A stretch of 64,000 nt of DNA from Niastella sp. OAS944 (lineage in GTDB: Bacteria; Bacteroidota; Bacteroidia; Chitinophagales; Chitinophagaceae). A program made the translations under genes and the position numbers. This document shows positions 63,814-64,000 of this stretch, piece after piece. Under the pieces are notes generated by a model. That model ran no database searches. It worked only from the letters and a program-made list of their open reading frames with translations, and had not been told where the DNA came from. The stretch is from the NCBI GenBank assembly GCA_024809215.1, contig JANUBW010000001.1, positions 2,336,841-2,400,840 on the forward strand, read 5' to 3'. Each line of letters starts with the position of its first letter. The first letter of the stretch is position 1.

Positions 63814-63999
63814 CTATTTGCCTGCCACGATCTTGTCCCTGAGTTCAGGCATCATTTTCAGTCCCTTTTCCGAGTTGGTAAATACAACGATCGCGTCTTT
63901 GCGGTCCTCTGATATTTCCATATAACATTCGAAGTAATCGTTTACCCCAAAATGATTGATGACTGGTCCTTCGGGCGTTTGTTTAAGGCCGAACCCGAG
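63814..63999 (-). CDS. Serine hydrolase / class C beta-lactamase-like protein, C-terminal fragment (partial)
   Basis: Only the last 61 codons are in the window; the frame is open to the right edge. The visible part LGFGLKQTPEGPVINHFGVN, then AIVVFTNSEKGLKMM, matches the final strand and helix of serine beta-lactamase/DD-peptidase family proteins, where a glycine-rich H-x-G and a V[VL][LF]TNS strand end the fold. The catalytic SxxK and YxN motifs would lie outside. Its gap to the PhyH-like gene is 47 bp, on the same strand, so it probably belongs to the operon. In such clusters these proteins can be esterases, cyclases or prodrug peptidases; no choice can be made here. Confidence 0.7.
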   Translation of the reverse strand, partial: LGFGLKQTPEGPVINHFGVNDYFECYMEISEDRKDAIVVFTNSEKGLKMMPELRDKIVAGK

Positions 64000-64000
64000 C

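Overview
The window looks like chromosomal DNA of a Bacteroidota bacterium, most likely of the Chitinophagaceae. This rests on gene content: four SusC/SusD pairs, two ECF sigma/FecR pairs, type IX secretion C-terminal sorting domains, a UpxY-type NusG paralogue, LytTR and LuxR response regulators, and starts without strong Shine-Dalgarno sequences. No rRNA, tRNA, CRISPR array, transposase or phage gene was found. The species call is an inference.

Region 1 (1-41 kb) is mostly surface and uptake biology. It opens with the tail of one T9SS cargo protein and a complete 1234-residue T9SS-secreted protein with a PQQ-type sugar dehydrogenase-like propeller, Ig-like, DNRLRE and discoidin modules. Next is an ECF sigma / FecR / SusC (with STN domain) / SusD locus (4086-11142, minus). 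Then come CorA, a small secreted protein, an Fe-S type Rrf2 regulator and a gene that looks 5'-truncated. A 15.4 kb minus-strand operon (13960-29315) follows: fasciclin lipoprotein, SusC, SusD, two more fasciclin lipoproteins, SusC, SusD. It has no carbohydrate enzymes and no sigma/FecR pair. A second complete sigma/FecR/SusC/SusD locus fills 29861-36586. After it come an Rrf2 / NAD(P)-binding oxidoreductase / metallo-hydrolase group, an exported amidohydrolase and a GT2 glycosyltransferase.

Region 2 (41.1-49.9 kb) is a compact natural-product-like locus. It holds a full-length LanB-type dehydratase and a LytS/LytTR two-component pair running convergent to it. Two paralogous 62-residue Thr-rich, cysteine-free peptide genes sit on a duplicated block of about 300 bp that includes the upstream leader, and a UpxY-type antiterminator gene lies between the copies. 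A stand-alone condensation-domain protein with a broken HHxxxDG motif (HPIIADD) and an orphan LuxR-type regulator complete it. No LanC cyclase is present. I infer that the peptides are candidate substrates of the LanB.

Region 3 (49.9-64 kb) starts with an outer-membrane beta-barrel receptor and a striking 42-bp-period tandem array (52800-53093) built of alternating inverted repeats. A minus-strand operon running in from the window edge follows: serine hydrolase (partial), PhyH/EctD-like dioxygenase, 3-hydroxyacyl-CoA dehydrogenase, FkbH-like HAD/GNAT protein, acyl carrier protein, acyl-CoA dehydrogenase, SyrD/PvdE-like ABC exporter, Sfp-type phosphopantetheinyl transferase, fatty acyl-AMP ligase-ACP fusion and a CmlA-like di-iron metallo-hydrolase-fold enzyme. 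The FkbH/I/J/K-like set is the known route to hydroxymalonyl-ACP, or to methoxymalonyl-ACP when an O-methyltransferase is also present; none is visible here. The operon therefore looks like the accessory end of a PKS/NRPS cluster whose megasynthases would lie beyond the right edge.
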